From IMG/VR virus record IMGVR_UViG_3300046683_000224, positions 1 through 20,412 of that record: a stretch of 20,412 nt of DNA; one strand, written 5' to 3'. The notes under the pieces were generated by a model. The model saw nothing but the letters and a program-made list of their open reading frames with translations, did not search any database and was not told where the DNA came from. The position numbers and the translations under genes are program-made. Positions 7,719-15,010 of this stretch are shown here, in pieces. Source of the stretch: a virus. How positions within the stretch are numbered: position 1 is the stretch's first letter; each line of letters opens with the position of its first letter.

Positions 7719-8350
7719 AGCGACCACATCAGGTACGGTTCCAGCAGATTGCGCGCGCCCGGCGGCATCTGCCCCGAGCTTGTCCCGGCGCCGGCATCGC
7801 CTGCATATACTTGCGTGATCAGGTCGGGGATCGTCTCGCTGCGCAGTGCCGGGTCGCGGCCGACCGCATGCCACCGCGCCGTCAGCCATTCGAGCGCCGC
7901 CGCCTGAACATCGGCCGGGATCGGGTCGTAGCCAGCGGTGTAATCCACCACCAGCGATGCCGTGCCCCAGCCGCTCGGCGTGCCCGTGGCGTCGAGCCGG
8001 TGCAGGCGCCCCGTCTCCGGCCACACCTCCACCAGCGCCAGATTGAGCGCGGCGCCGGCTTCGGTGATCACCAGCCCCGTGGTGTCCAGCGGGTATTGCC
8101 GCATCACCAGCGGCTCGCCCCAGTTGCCGCACACCTCGCGGTATTGGTCGCGATAGGTCTGCACCACGAAGACGCGGTCGCAATAATTGTTGATCGCGAT
8201 CGACACCGCGTCGATCTGCGCCGTCAATGCCGCGTCCTGCGAGGTGTCGGCCGCATCGATGCCGAGCGCGACCTTAGCGTCGTCGACACTCACCAGCGCC
8301 AGCGACGCGGCCGGCGTCACGGTGCGGGTGATGCGATAGCCGATATTCAC
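7715..8350 (-). CDS. Head-tail connector (gp6/gp15-like)
   Basis: The 211-residue protein starts with GTG 8350-8348, overlapping the collagen-like gene stop as GTGA. The N-terminal half is helical and includes the recurring connector signature VSVDDAKVALGIDAADTSQD followed by ALTAQIDAVSIAINNYCDRV; the second half includes VVDYTAGYDPIPADVQAAAL and LEWLTARWHA, also typical. Proteins of this family form the ring below the portal. The C-terminus is proline/glycine rich (GAGTSSGQMPPGARNLLEPY), likely the extension that meets the stopper. Confidence 0.92.
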   Translation of the reverse strand: MNIGYRITRTVTPAASLALVSVDDAKVALGIDAADTSQDAALTAQIDAVSIAINNYCDRVFVVQTYRDQYREVCGNWGEPLVMRQYPLDTTGLVITEAGAALNLALVEVWPETGRLHRLDATGTPSGWGTASLVVDYTAGYDPIPADVQAAALEWLTARWHAVGRDPALRSETIPDLITQVYAGDAGAGTSSGQMPPGARNLLEPYLMWSL

Positions 8351-9009
8351 CGGGCCATCCGCGCAAGCACCGGGTAAAAGTCGCAGGTCAAAATCGTGCC
8401 GTCGCTGAGCCGCTGCGTCAGTAGCCCGTTATCGTCGACCTCCAGCGACACCGGCGCCGCCCCCGGCGGACCGGGGTATCCGCGCTCGCCGACCGGGCCG
8501 GTCGATCCCGGCGGCCCCGACTTGCCGCGGCCGGCAAGCAGGCGCCAGCCATCACCAGGGCAAGCCCCAGGGTCGTCGTGCAATGCGATAAACGACGAGC
8601 CGTCGAGCATAACCACGTCGAGTGCCTCATATGCGCTGGCGGCCTTCCATGCGCCTTTGGGGGCGAGTGCGCGGCCGGCGCTTCCAGGCTCGCCCGGAGG
8701 CCCAGGAATGCCCGGTTCGCCGGGCGGGCCTGTGATAGCCTCTCCTGGCTCCCCGCGCGCCCCAGCCTCGCCCCGCGGCCCCGGCGAACCTTCCGGCCCC
8801 GGTGGGCCATTCTGCAAGCCGGCAATGGCGCGCGTGATGCGCAGCTCAAACTCAGCGAGAGCCGCGCGCAGTTCCAGGCGCGTCTCGCGCTCGATCCGAC
8901 CGGCGATCTCGCCGAGCTCCTCGGCGATAATCTCAAGCGGCGAGAGCGACACGCTGGCCCGATCGGATAGCGGAGACGATCTGTTGCTTGCTGGGTTGGT
9001 TTGCGGCAT
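8347..9009 (-). CDS. Collagen-like fibre protein with carbohydrate-binding-like module
   Basis: The 220-residue protein is made of an N-terminal helical coiled-coil segment (about 25-65: IIAEELGEIAGRIERETRLE), a Gly-X-Y collagen stretch (about 70-115: GPPGPEGSPGPRGEAGARGE onward), a globular part (APKGAWKAASAYEALDVVM and SSFIALHDDPGACPGDGWRL) resembling the aromatic chitin-binding-like modules of phage fibres, a second shorter Gly-X-Y run (GPPGSTGPVGERGYPGPPG) and a small strand-rich end. I chose ATG 9009-9007, since GGGAG lies 5 bases before it; this start overlaps the portal end by 77 bases. A later GTG at 8952-8950 is the alternative. A trimeric fibre is inferred. Its place between portal and connector suggests a neck or head fibre. 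Confidence 0.85.
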   Translation of the reverse strand: MPQTNPASNRSSPLSDRASVSLSPLEIIAEELGEIAGRIERETRLELRAALAEFELRITRAIAGLQNGPPGPEGSPGPRGEAGARGEPGEAITGPPGEPGIPGPPGEPGSAGRALAPKGAWKAASAYEALDVVMLDGSSFIALHDDPGACPGDGWRLLAGRGKSGPPGSTGPVGERGYPGPPGAAPVSLEVDDNGLLTQRLSDGTILTCDFYPVLARMAR

Positions 9010-10318
9010 CGCCACTCCCGTCAGCGGTATTGTCTGGTGGTGGCTCGGCGGGTGGCGTCGCCGGCTGCGGCGAGGGTGGCTGTAAGTCCGCGCCGTATGA
9101 GAGCGGCACGACCTGTTGCTGAACTCGGGGCTGCTTGCCGTAGCCACCCGGCACCGCCGGCAGATCCTCGGCCGCGCGCGCCTCGTCGGGACTGTAGATG
9201 CCGCTAATGACACCGCGCGCCAGCCCCTCGATGCGCTCGCGGTAGGCACTGCGCAGCAATGCCCGCGTGTCAAATTCGAGATACTCGTCCGGCACGCCGC
9301 GAAGCTGGAACAATTGCCCGAAGGCTTCCTCGATGTGGTTGAGCGTGAAACCGAGCGACTTGGCGATCCAGCTTTGCATCAGCAATTCGGTGCTGGCAAA
9401 GGTGTTGCTGCCGATCCCGAGGATTTGTAACGGCACCCCGAGCGCCAGCGCCACGTTCTGCTCGTTCATCCGCAAGGCCTCGACGAGCTGGGCATCGACG
9501 GCGCTGGTCTGGATCGGCTGCGCCTTCAAGCCGTGGGTGGCGATCGGCGTCTTGCCGGCGTTCTCGCCCGTGGTCTTTTCGATCCAACGCTGGTTCAGTT
9601 CCTCGGCCTGCTCCTTCGACATCGTCAGGTCGGTTTGCAGAATGAAGCTCGGTCGCGACTGATTGATGTAGAAAGCGGTCTGCTGGCTCATCGCCGCGCC
9701 CGACATCGCCAAGTCGATCGCCGCAGCGAGGATCGGGCTAACGCCTTTCAGCGCGTGTTGCGGGGTATGCAACCGCACATGCAACACGTCGCGCGCCGGC
9801 ACCGGGCTCGTGAGATCGAGCCGCTGCGTCGCGACCTCGTTGCCGCTGAGCGAATAGAAGATGCTGCCGTCCTCGGCGACCGTCGGCGTCCCGATCCGCA
9901 TCAAGTGCAGTTCGTTGATCTCGAAGCGACTGTTGCGCACCGCCACCGCGTAGGCGTTGCCACGCTCGTACAGTTGCCGCGTCAGGTTCAGCATGAAGTC
10001 GCTGATCGATTGATAATCGTTCGGCCGCCGCAATATCCGCGACAGCGCGCTATTCGTCACCCGCTCGCGCCCGCCATTATCCAGCGTGCGCCAATGGTCG
10101 CCGGGACACATCGGCACCGTCTGCGCATACGCGCTGATGCACGCCTCCAGCATTGCGCTCGGCCCGCCATAGGGCTGCACGTTGGCGCCGGTCTGCCAGT
10201 AGTTCCACGGGCTGCCCGCAGGGAGCCATCCATTCGTCAGCATGTACGGACCCGGCCGATATTGCCCCTCCACCGCCCGCTTGCCCCACGGCAACAGCCG
10301 CGCAAGGGAGAACGCCAT
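8933..10318 (-). CDS. Portal protein, HK97 family
   Basis: The 461-residue protein is the dodecameric portal through which DNA enters the head. Recognisable parts are the N-terminal wing (AMLEACISAYAQTVPMCPGD), LMRIGTPTVAEDGSIFY in the core and VPARDVLHVRLHTPQ, then the portal-typical LNQRWIEKTTGENAGKTPIA and the MNEQNVALALGVPLQILGIG signature around residues 285-305, with FASTELLMQSWIAKSLGF next. The C-terminal 60 residues are proline-rich (QPPSPQPATPPAEPPPDNTA) and likely disordered. Start is ATG 10318-10316, overlapping the stop of the 50-residue gene as TGATG. Length is usual for the family. Confidence 0.96.
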   Translation of the reverse strand: MAFSLARLLPWGKRAVEGQYRPGPYMLTNGWLPAGSPWNYWQTGANVQPYGGPSAMLEACISAYAQTVPMCPGDHWRTLDNGGRERVTNSALSRILRRPNDYQSISDFMLNLTRQLYERGNAYAVAVRNSRFEINELHLMRIGTPTVAEDGSIFYSLSGNEVATQRLDLTSPVPARDVLHVRLHTPQHALKGVSPILAAAIDLAMSGAAMSQQTAFYINQSRPSFILQTDLTMSKEQAEELNQRWIEKTTGENAGKTPIATHGLKAQPIQTSAVDAQLVEALRMNEQNVALALGVPLQILGIGSNTFASTELLMQSWIAKSLGFTLNHIEEAFGQLFQLRGVPDEYLEFDTRALLRSAYRERIEGLARGVISGIYSPDEARAAEDLPAVPGGYGKQPRVQQQVVPLSYGADLQPPSPQPATPPAEPPPDNTADGSGDAANQPSKQQIVSAIRSGQRVALAA

Positions 10319-10470
10319 CAGCGGGTCGTGTAGCCGGGCCGCTTGGCCGGGCGCATATCGCGCGCCAGCTTCTTCAGCCGGCGCTTCACCACGCGATTTC
10401 TGTCCCCCGACAGGTGTTTATCGAGCGGCAATTCCGGCTCGTCCTTTACCGGCTTGTCTGCCGCCTTCAT
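10318..10470 (-). CDS. Hidden 50-residue basic protein before the portal
   Basis: This short gene fills what would otherwise be an unexplained 150-base gap. It runs from ATG 10470-10468 to TGA 10320-10318, with TGATG overlaps at both ends (the start shares a base with the upstream stop, the stop shares one with the portal ATG). The product begins MKAADKPVKDEPELPLDKHL and ends in a strongly basic helix (RVVKRRLKKLARDMRPAKRP). No family is recognised. A charged small protein made just before the portal could bind DNA or the procapsid interior, but this is guesswork. The double coupling and the codon content are the main support. Confidence 0.72.
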   Translation of the reverse strand: MKAADKPVKDEPELPLDKHLSGDRNRVVKRRLKKLARDMRPAKRPGYTTR

Positions 10471-10682
10471 CACGTCGTGCGCCGCGCCGCTGCGGTGTCG
10501 CCGGCCGGCGCGTCTGGCGGCGCACCCTCCTTGAACGCGTCGGCTTCGGCTTGCGTCGGCGTCGGCGGTTCCGGCGGGGAGGAAACTCGCGCGGCAATCT
10601 CTTTGTCGGTCGCTTCCTTGGCGGCCCTTTCCTGCTGCCGGCGGTCGACTTCCGGCGCTGCGGTGCGGCGTGTGGTTTCCAT
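10470..10682 (-). CDS. Small charged head-region protein with PTQA motif
   Basis: I choose ATG 10682-10680 because AGGAGG lies 5 bases ahead of it (minus strand, 10693-10688) and it shares a base with the upstream stop (TGATG); the ATG three bases earlier is also possible. The 70-residue product is a charged helix (DRRQQERAAKEATDKEIAAR) followed by PPEPPTPTQAEADAFKEGAP and a disordered end. The PTQAEADAFKE segment matches PTQARADYLKE and PTQARANYIKV in the two Ig-like proteins just upstream. This suggests a shared docking peptide, perhaps for the capsid. No fold beyond this can be named. Confidence 0.7.
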   Translation of the reverse strand: METTRRTAAPEVDRRQQERAAKEATDKEIAARVSSPPEPPTPTQAEADAFKEGAPPDAPAGDTAAARRTT

Positions 10683-11113
10683 CATTTCCTCCTGCTGGAT
10701 TCGGTTTGTGCGGCGGCGATCGCCACCGCGTTCGACGGCGGCGCCGCCGTGCTGCCCGCCTCGTTCGTCGCGGTCACGATGCAAGTAATCGAATGCCCGG
10801 CGTCACCGATCACGACCGTATAGGTCGAGCCCGCTGCAGCGTTGGGCGTGCCGTCGCTGGCCCAGGCGTAGGCATAAGTGCCGGTGTCCATGCCTTGCCA
10901 GTTGCCCATCGTGCAATTTAGCGTGCCGCCGACCGTGGCGTCGCCGCTGACATGTGGCACGTCGACATTGCGCGGCGGCGCAATCGGGCCGGCATCTCCG
11001 GTGTGGGCCTTTTCCTTCAGATAGTCGGCACGCGCCTGGGTCGGCTGCGGCACATCCGGCGGGTCGGCCGGCGGCTCCTCGCGTGGCTGCCGCGGCACCG
11101 TTCTGCTTTCCAT
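10682..11113 (-). CDS. Ig-like domain protein, probable head decoration (2nd of pair)
   Basis: The 143-residue protein has an N-terminal proline-rich arm containing PTQARADYLKEKAH (about residues 24-37) and then one bacterial Ig-like domain (about 50-135): VSGDATVGGTLNCTMGNWQ, YAYAWASDGTPNAAAG, STYTVVIGDAGHSITCIVTA, followed by TNEAGST. These are the classic strands of the Ig fold found on phage surfaces, with two cysteines that could form the core disulfide. Start ATG 11113-11111 has AAGGGG 7 bases before it. Located between capsid and portal genes, it most likely decorates the head and may bind surface sugars; this role is inferred. Confidence 0.84.
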   Translation of the reverse strand: MESRTVPRQPREEPPADPPDVPQPTQARADYLKEKAHTGDAGPIAPPRNVDVPHVSGDATVGGTLNCTMGNWQGMDTGTYAYAWASDGTPNAAAGSTYTVVIGDAGHSITCIVTATNEAGSTAAPPSNAVAIAAAQTESSRRK

Positions 11114-11124
11114 TTATCGCCCCT

Positions 11125-11469
11125 TCAGGGTATCGCGGTGCCGTTTGACGGGCATTGCCCGGTGCCGGCGGCATTTGTCGCCGTCACCATGCAAACAAGA
11201 GTTTTCGCCGCATCGCCCGCCGCGATGACGCGGGTTGCCGCCGTCGCGCCGGCAATCGTGACGCCGTTGGACAGCCACTGATAGGCGTAGCCGCTCGGGC
11301 TCGCCGTCCAGGTGCCGGTCGTGGACGTCAGGGTCTGGCCCACGGTGGCGGTCCCGGTCACCGCCGGCTCCACCAGAATGCGCGGCGGCTGCGGTTGAAG
11401 GTCCGGGAGATCGACGCCGTGCACCTGCACCTTGATGTAATTAGCGCGCGCCTGGGTCGGCTCGGCCAT
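11125..11469 (-). CDS. Ig-like domain protein, probable head decoration (1st of pair)
   Basis: The 114-residue protein has the short N-terminal motif MAEPTQARANYIKVQVHG and one Ig-like domain (about residues 33-112): VTGTATVGQTLTSTTGTW, GYAYQWLSNGVTIAGATAA and AKTLVCMVTATNAAG. It is a clear paralogue of the next gene, with the motif moved to the very N-terminus. Start ATG 11469-11467 has GGAGG about 7 bases before it. It follows the capsid gene after a stable hairpin at 11490-11509. The first strand cysteine present in its paralogue is missing here (TLTSTT against TLNCTM), so the core disulfide is absent. Confidence 0.85.
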   Translation of the reverse strand: MAEPTQARANYIKVQVHGVDLPDLQPQPPRILVEPAVTGTATVGQTLTSTTGTWTASPSGYAYQWLSNGVTIAGATAATRVIAAGDAAKTLVCMVTATNAAGTGQCPSNGTAIP

Positions 11470-11489
11470 TCCCGTCCTCCGCAGGTTAT

Positions 11490-11509
11490 GGCGGGGCCGA
11501 AGCCCCGCC
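11490..11509 (-). other. UUCG-tetraloop hairpin after the capsid gene
   Basis: On the minus strand the RNA would read GGCGGGGC-UUCG-GCCCCGCC: an 8-base-pair, entirely G-C stem closed by a C-G pair around a UUCG loop, the most stable tetraloop known. No U tract follows (AUAACC comes next), so it is unlikely to be a simple intrinsic terminator. It lies 15-34 bases after the capsid stop and just before the ribosome site of the first Ig gene. It may protect the 3' end of a processed capsid mRNA or dampen downstream expression. Confidence 0.75.
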
Positions 11510-11523
11510 CACCCTCAACGTGC

Positions 11524-13440
11524 TTATGCCCACGAAACGCCCGAGCCGATGAACTGCACCATCCCGGCGCGACGCATCGCCCAGTTGACGTTCGCGAGCA
11601 TCCTGATGGCGATTTGTGCGGTTTGAAACATGCTCTGCGTCGGTGTCGCCAGCACGCCTGAACCCTGCGCTCCGGTGGCAATCTGCAGCGGTGTTGTGTC
11701 CTCCATGTGGATCGTCGCGGTTTCGCTCACCTCGAACTCGGGCGCTCCCGAGACGCTAACGAAATCGGCCGCGTCGACCATGTACACGGCGCCCGCCGCG
11801 ACGCTGGTGCTGGCAATCACCGTGAACATGTCGGTGAACTGCGTACTCCAGCCGAACGGTGCCCCCGCCGGTCCCGGCGCGAACATCAACTGGTTGCGCT
11901 GCGCCGGGTTTATCAGCATCGCCAAATTGCGCCCCGCATTGGCGGCATAAAACGGCGCCGTCAATTTATTCAAGTCACCCAAAAACGCGGCGTAGCCGCC
12001 ACCCGCAGTCGCGGTGAGGGTCGAAACGCCGTTGGTGAGCCCCGCCGGCCGGGTCGTCGATACCGCCACCGCATCGAGCAGCAGCGCGTCGATGTTGATC
12101 TGAGTGTCGTCGACGATGGCGCTGCGAATCAGCGCTTCGATGTCCGGGTTGCTGTAGGCCGCAATCTCCCGGCTCATCACGCTGATGCCACCGACCTTGT
12201 GGGGATACAAGGTTATGCTCGTCGTCCCCAAGCGACGCACTGGGATCGGCGAGCCCTCAGCCACGAAGCTGCCGCCGATGCTCGGTGTCGTCGCCCGGCT
12301 CGGGATCTTGATCGCTCCCTGGTTCGGCCCGAACGAGAGCGACACGCCCATCGCGGCCAATTTCGGGAACACCTGGTTCGGCATCAAGCTGTTGACGAAC
12401 TCAGCCTGGCCGACCTGCACCAATTCCAACGCCCATCCGGCCGTCGTCGTGGTTGCCCCGGCGATTGCCGCGCGGGTGACGAGCGCCGTCTGCTCGTCGT
12501 CGGGGTAGCGCTCGCTCAACACCTGTTCGATCGGCATCCGGTTGGCGATGGAGATGAACTCTGCCACGCAACGGTTGGCAAACAGGTCGCCGGGCGTCCG
12601 CTCTTTCGACGGCAGCCCGAGTGGTCGGCGATTTACGGCTGGCGCCGCCACCACCGGCATTGACGATTGCTGAGCGGTGCGCAGCGCCAGCGACCGCTCG
12701 GTGGCCCGCAGCGAGGCCAAACGCCGCTCCTGCTCGGCAATCTCGGCGTTCAGGCCATCGGCAATGTCAGGGTCGTGTTCCGGGTCTTGAGTGTGCTCGA
12801 ATAGTTTGTCACGCGCCGCGTTGAGCCGGCTCTGCCGGTCTTCGATCTGCTGGCTGGTGGTAAGCTGGTTCATGGAAGTCGCCCTCAATCGGGGCTTCGT
12901 CACGGCTTGCTCGCCGGTTGTGGTCATGTCCCGTCGCCCGATTGCGGCATGCTCGCCGAAGACGAGGGTCATGGTGTCGTCGCTGATGTTCAGCGATTTC
13001 GCAATTTGCAGTGCCGCCGGGTTGGCCGGGATCGACACAATCGATGTTTCCAGCAATTCCTGCCGGGTGTAGCGGGTGCCCGCGCCCGGCCGCTTCGGGT
13101 CTAAGGGCTCACTCTCGATGCCGAGAAAGCCGACGCTCGTTGCCCGCAGGATGTTCTGCTCGATTAGGCTCAATATCTCGTCGGTGCGCCGGCTGGTGCC
13201 CTTCGCCGCCGGCACGAAATCCGCCACCAGGCGCTCGTCGGCTACCCGGATGTTGCGCCACTTGCCGATCGGCTGGTTCGGCGAATGATTGAAAAGCGCG
13301 ATCGGGTTGCTGCGGAACTGATCCAGCATCCACCCGCCCGGCTCGATCACGTCGCCGTAGCGGTCGACCGTGGCATCGCTCAGCACATAGCTTAGCGACC
13401 CGTCCACCTTGCCGGCGGCGGTTTTACGAACAAATGCCAT
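11524..13440 (-). CDS. Fused prohead protease, scaffold and major capsid protein
   Basis: One 638-residue frame holds three functions. Residues 1-150 are an HK97 gp4-like (S78) prohead protease: VDRYGDVIEPGGWM, His52 in LFNHSPNQPIGKW, Ser102 in RATSVGF and Glu131 in ELLETSIVSIPANP are the family's expected catalytic neighbourhoods. About 185-260 is a helical scaffold or delta domain (QQIEDRQSRLNAARDKLFEH, LNAEIAEQERRLASLRATER). From about 265 the HK97-fold capsid follows (TSITLYPHKVGGISVMSREI, AMLINPAQRNQLMF). Start ATG 13440-13438 has AGGAAA 6 bases before; the longer frame to 13497 would overlap the terminase. The protease should release itself from the capsid part near residue 260, an inferred site. 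Confidence 0.95.
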   Translation of the reverse strand: MAFVRKTAAGKVDGSLSYVLSDATVDRYGDVIEPGGWMLDQFRSNPIALFNHSPNQPIGKWRNIRVADERLVADFVPAAKGTSRRTDEILSLIEQNILRATSVGFLGIESEPLDPKRPGAGTRYTRQELLETSIVSIPANPAALQIAKSLNISDDTMTLVFGEHAAIGRRDMTTTGEQAVTKPRLRATSMNQLTTSQQIEDRQSRLNAARDKLFEHTQDPEHDPDIADGLNAEIAEQERRLASLRATERSLALRTAQQSSMPVVAAPAVNRRPLGLPSKERTPGDLFANRCVAEFISIANRMPIEQVLSERYPDDEQTALVTRAAIAGATTTTAGWALELVQVGQAEFVNSLMPNQVFPKLAAMGVSLSFGPNQGAIKIPSRATTPSIGGSFVAEGSPIPVRRLGTTSITLYPHKVGGISVMSREIAAYSNPDIEALIRSAIVDDTQINIDALLLDAVAVSTTRPAGLTNGVSTLTATAGGGYAAFLGDLNKLTAPFYAANAGRNLAMLINPAQRNQLMFAPGPAGAPFGWSTQFTDMFTVIASTSVAAGAVYMVDAADFVSVSGAPEFEVSETATIHMEDTTPLQIATGAQGSGVLATPTQSMFQTAQIAIRMLANVNWAMRRAGMVQFIGSGVSWA

Positions 13441-13456
13441 GATGTTTCCTAGAGGC

Positions 13457-15010
13457 TCAGGCGACCATCGCCATGATGTCGAGCGGTTCCTCGGCACCGG
13501 CCGAAGCGCCCCGCGCCATCGTCAGCGCCACCATCCCGTCGATCCGCCCGGCCGACCTCGCCTTGTCCAGCTTGCGGTTTCCCGCCGGGTCGGTCTGCAC
13601 TCGTGCATTCGCCGCGCACGAGGTCAGCACCGGGTGATTGCCGTGCGCCAGCTTGCCGTTCAGCAGGTCGCTCTCAAGCTCTCGCAGTGCCGGCGACATG
13701 CTCTGCATGCCCTGCCCGAACTCGACGAACTTGGTGTCCAGGTCGCTGTCGCTGAAACCCGCCTTCACCAGCCACGCCCGCAAGTGCCGCCAGCCCCACC
13801 GGTCGAACGCGAGCTTGCGAATGTCATACCGCTGGAACGCATCGCGCAGGTAATCCGCGACATACTCGTATTCCACCGAACTGCCCGGCGCTGCCTCCAG
13901 CCACCCCTCGCGGTGCCACTGGTCATACGGCACCCGGTCGGCGCGTGCCTTCGTCGCCAAGCCATCACCCGGCAGCCAGAACGTCGGGTGACACTGCCAG
14001 ACCCCATCGACCTCGCCGATCAGCACCAGCGCGGTGAGGTCACTAACCGCGCTTAGATCCAAGCCGCCATAGACCGGCACGCCGTCGATCGGCTGCACCT
14101 CGCCGCCGCACGACGCCCACACGCTCGCCGACACAAACGGGTTGTTCGCCTCCACCCTGCGATTACAAATCAGGTTTTCATATTCAGCTTGTCGAGACGG
14201 CATCCGCTTTGCGTCAGCCGCCATCGCCAAAACTTCGACTTTGTTCATAAATATATCAAAAGCCGGATTGGCCGCGCGGATCGCTTCTTCGGAGAAGGGG
14301 TCAAGTTCTGTCGGCGCGGAATGGAATCGCAGCACTGTCCTTGGGTCGTGACCGGCCGCCGCGTCATCGATCAGAACGGACAACAAATCATTATCCGTCG
14401 CTGCCTGTGTACTGATGATGACTGATAGGGGTTCCGTCTGTGCGCCCGTCGCCGTCTCCAACGCTTCGTATAAGCTCGATCTTGGTCCGCGTACCTGCCC
14501 GAGTTCATCAAACAGCGTCAGGACAGGACTCAAACCAAAAGCTGTCGTGACCTCTGCCGACAGCGCTCGATATGCAGTGCCCAGATCTCGGCAGATAAGC
14601 TGCTTCGCAGTATCCCTTACCGTAACGCAATCGGCTAAATCCGAATTGAGGCGAACTATTTTCGCGGCCAGAGAAAAGATTATCGACGCTTGTTCTCGCG
14701 ACTGAGCAGCGCTGTAAAGCTGGCTGTTCGGCTTGGCTTCCGGCCCGCACAGATGCAAAAGCAGAATTAGCGCGCTCTCGGTCGTCTTTGCGTTCTTTCT
14801 GCCGCGCGAAATGATCGCCCGGCGTGTTCCTGCCGGGTTGTCGTAGATAGCGCGAAAATCGTCCTTCATAAACGCGGCCATCTTTAGCGGCTGGCCCACG
14901 AACGCCCCTTCGGGAACCCTGCAATAATCCTCTACCCATTTTATGTTTCTGCCCGCTCGCGTTTGCGGCGAGGCCGCCGATTTTCCAACTGCTCGCTTAC
15001 CGTTGCCCAT
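13457..15010 (-). CDS. Terminase large subunit
   Basis: The 517-residue packaging motor has an ATPase part with Walker A SRGRKNAKT (68-76), Walker B VLTLFDE (163-169, Asp168/Glu169), the ATPase-coupling SVIISTQAATDND (196-208), and an RNase H-like nuclease part with Asp318 in YGGLDLSAVSDL and Asp491 in SAGRIDGMVAL. The family-typical YCRVPEGAFVGQPLK starts only at residue 29. The only start upstream of it is ATG 15010-15008, which lies inside the homing HNH gene in another frame, so the two genes share 70 bases. Base composition changes sharply at about 14160 (residue 283), between ATPase and nuclease parts. Confidence 0.96.
   Translation of the reverse strand: MGNGKRAVGKSAASPQTRAGRNIKWVEDYCRVPEGAFVGQPLKMAAFMKDDFRAIYDNPAGTRRAIISRGRKNAKTTESALILLLHLCGPEAKPNSQLYSAAQSREQASIIFSLAAKIVRLNSDLADCVTVRDTAKQLICRDLGTAYRALSAEVTTAFGLSPVLTLFDELGQVRGPRSSLYEALETATGAQTEPLSVIISTQAATDNDLLSVLIDDAAAGHDPRTVLRFHSAPTELDPFSEEAIRAANPAFDIFMNKVEVLAMAADAKRMPSRQAEYENLICNRRVEANNPFVSASVWASCGGEVQPIDGVPVYGGLDLSAVSDLTALVLIGEVDGVWQCHPTFWLPGDGLATKARADRVPYDQWHREGWLEAAPGSSVEYEYVADYLRDAFQRYDIRKLAFDRWGWRHLRAWLVKAGFSDSDLDTKFVEFGQGMQSMSPALRELESDLLNGKLAHGNHPVLTSCAANARVQTDPAGNRKLDKARSAGRIDGMVALTMARGASAGAEEPLDIMAMVA

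Noticed and set aside
7719-8183. Upstream extension of the stopper frame to 269 codons
   Set aside because: It overlaps the connector gene in another frame, is arginine-rich, and the ATGA start at 7718 fits the family length.
8396-9085. Long plus-strand frame rich in Gly and Pro, opposite the collagen-like gene
   Set aside because: Antisense of Gly-X-Y repeats (GGC/CCG codons) naturally gives an open Gly-Pro-rich frame; the minus-strand frame has coiled coil, binding module and coupling to neighbours.
9533-10333. 266-codon plus-strand frame opposite the portal
   Set aside because: Arg/His/Ala-rich shadow; the portal is certain.
11707-12663. 318-codon plus-strand frame opposite the capsid gene
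   Set aside because: Arginine- and histidine-rich composition typical of the antisense of a GC-rich gene; the capsid fusion on the other strand is beyond doubt.
13441-13497. Upstream extension of the capsid-protease frame
   Set aside because: It would overlap the terminase stop and adds a non-family sequence; ATG 13440 has a proper ribosome site.
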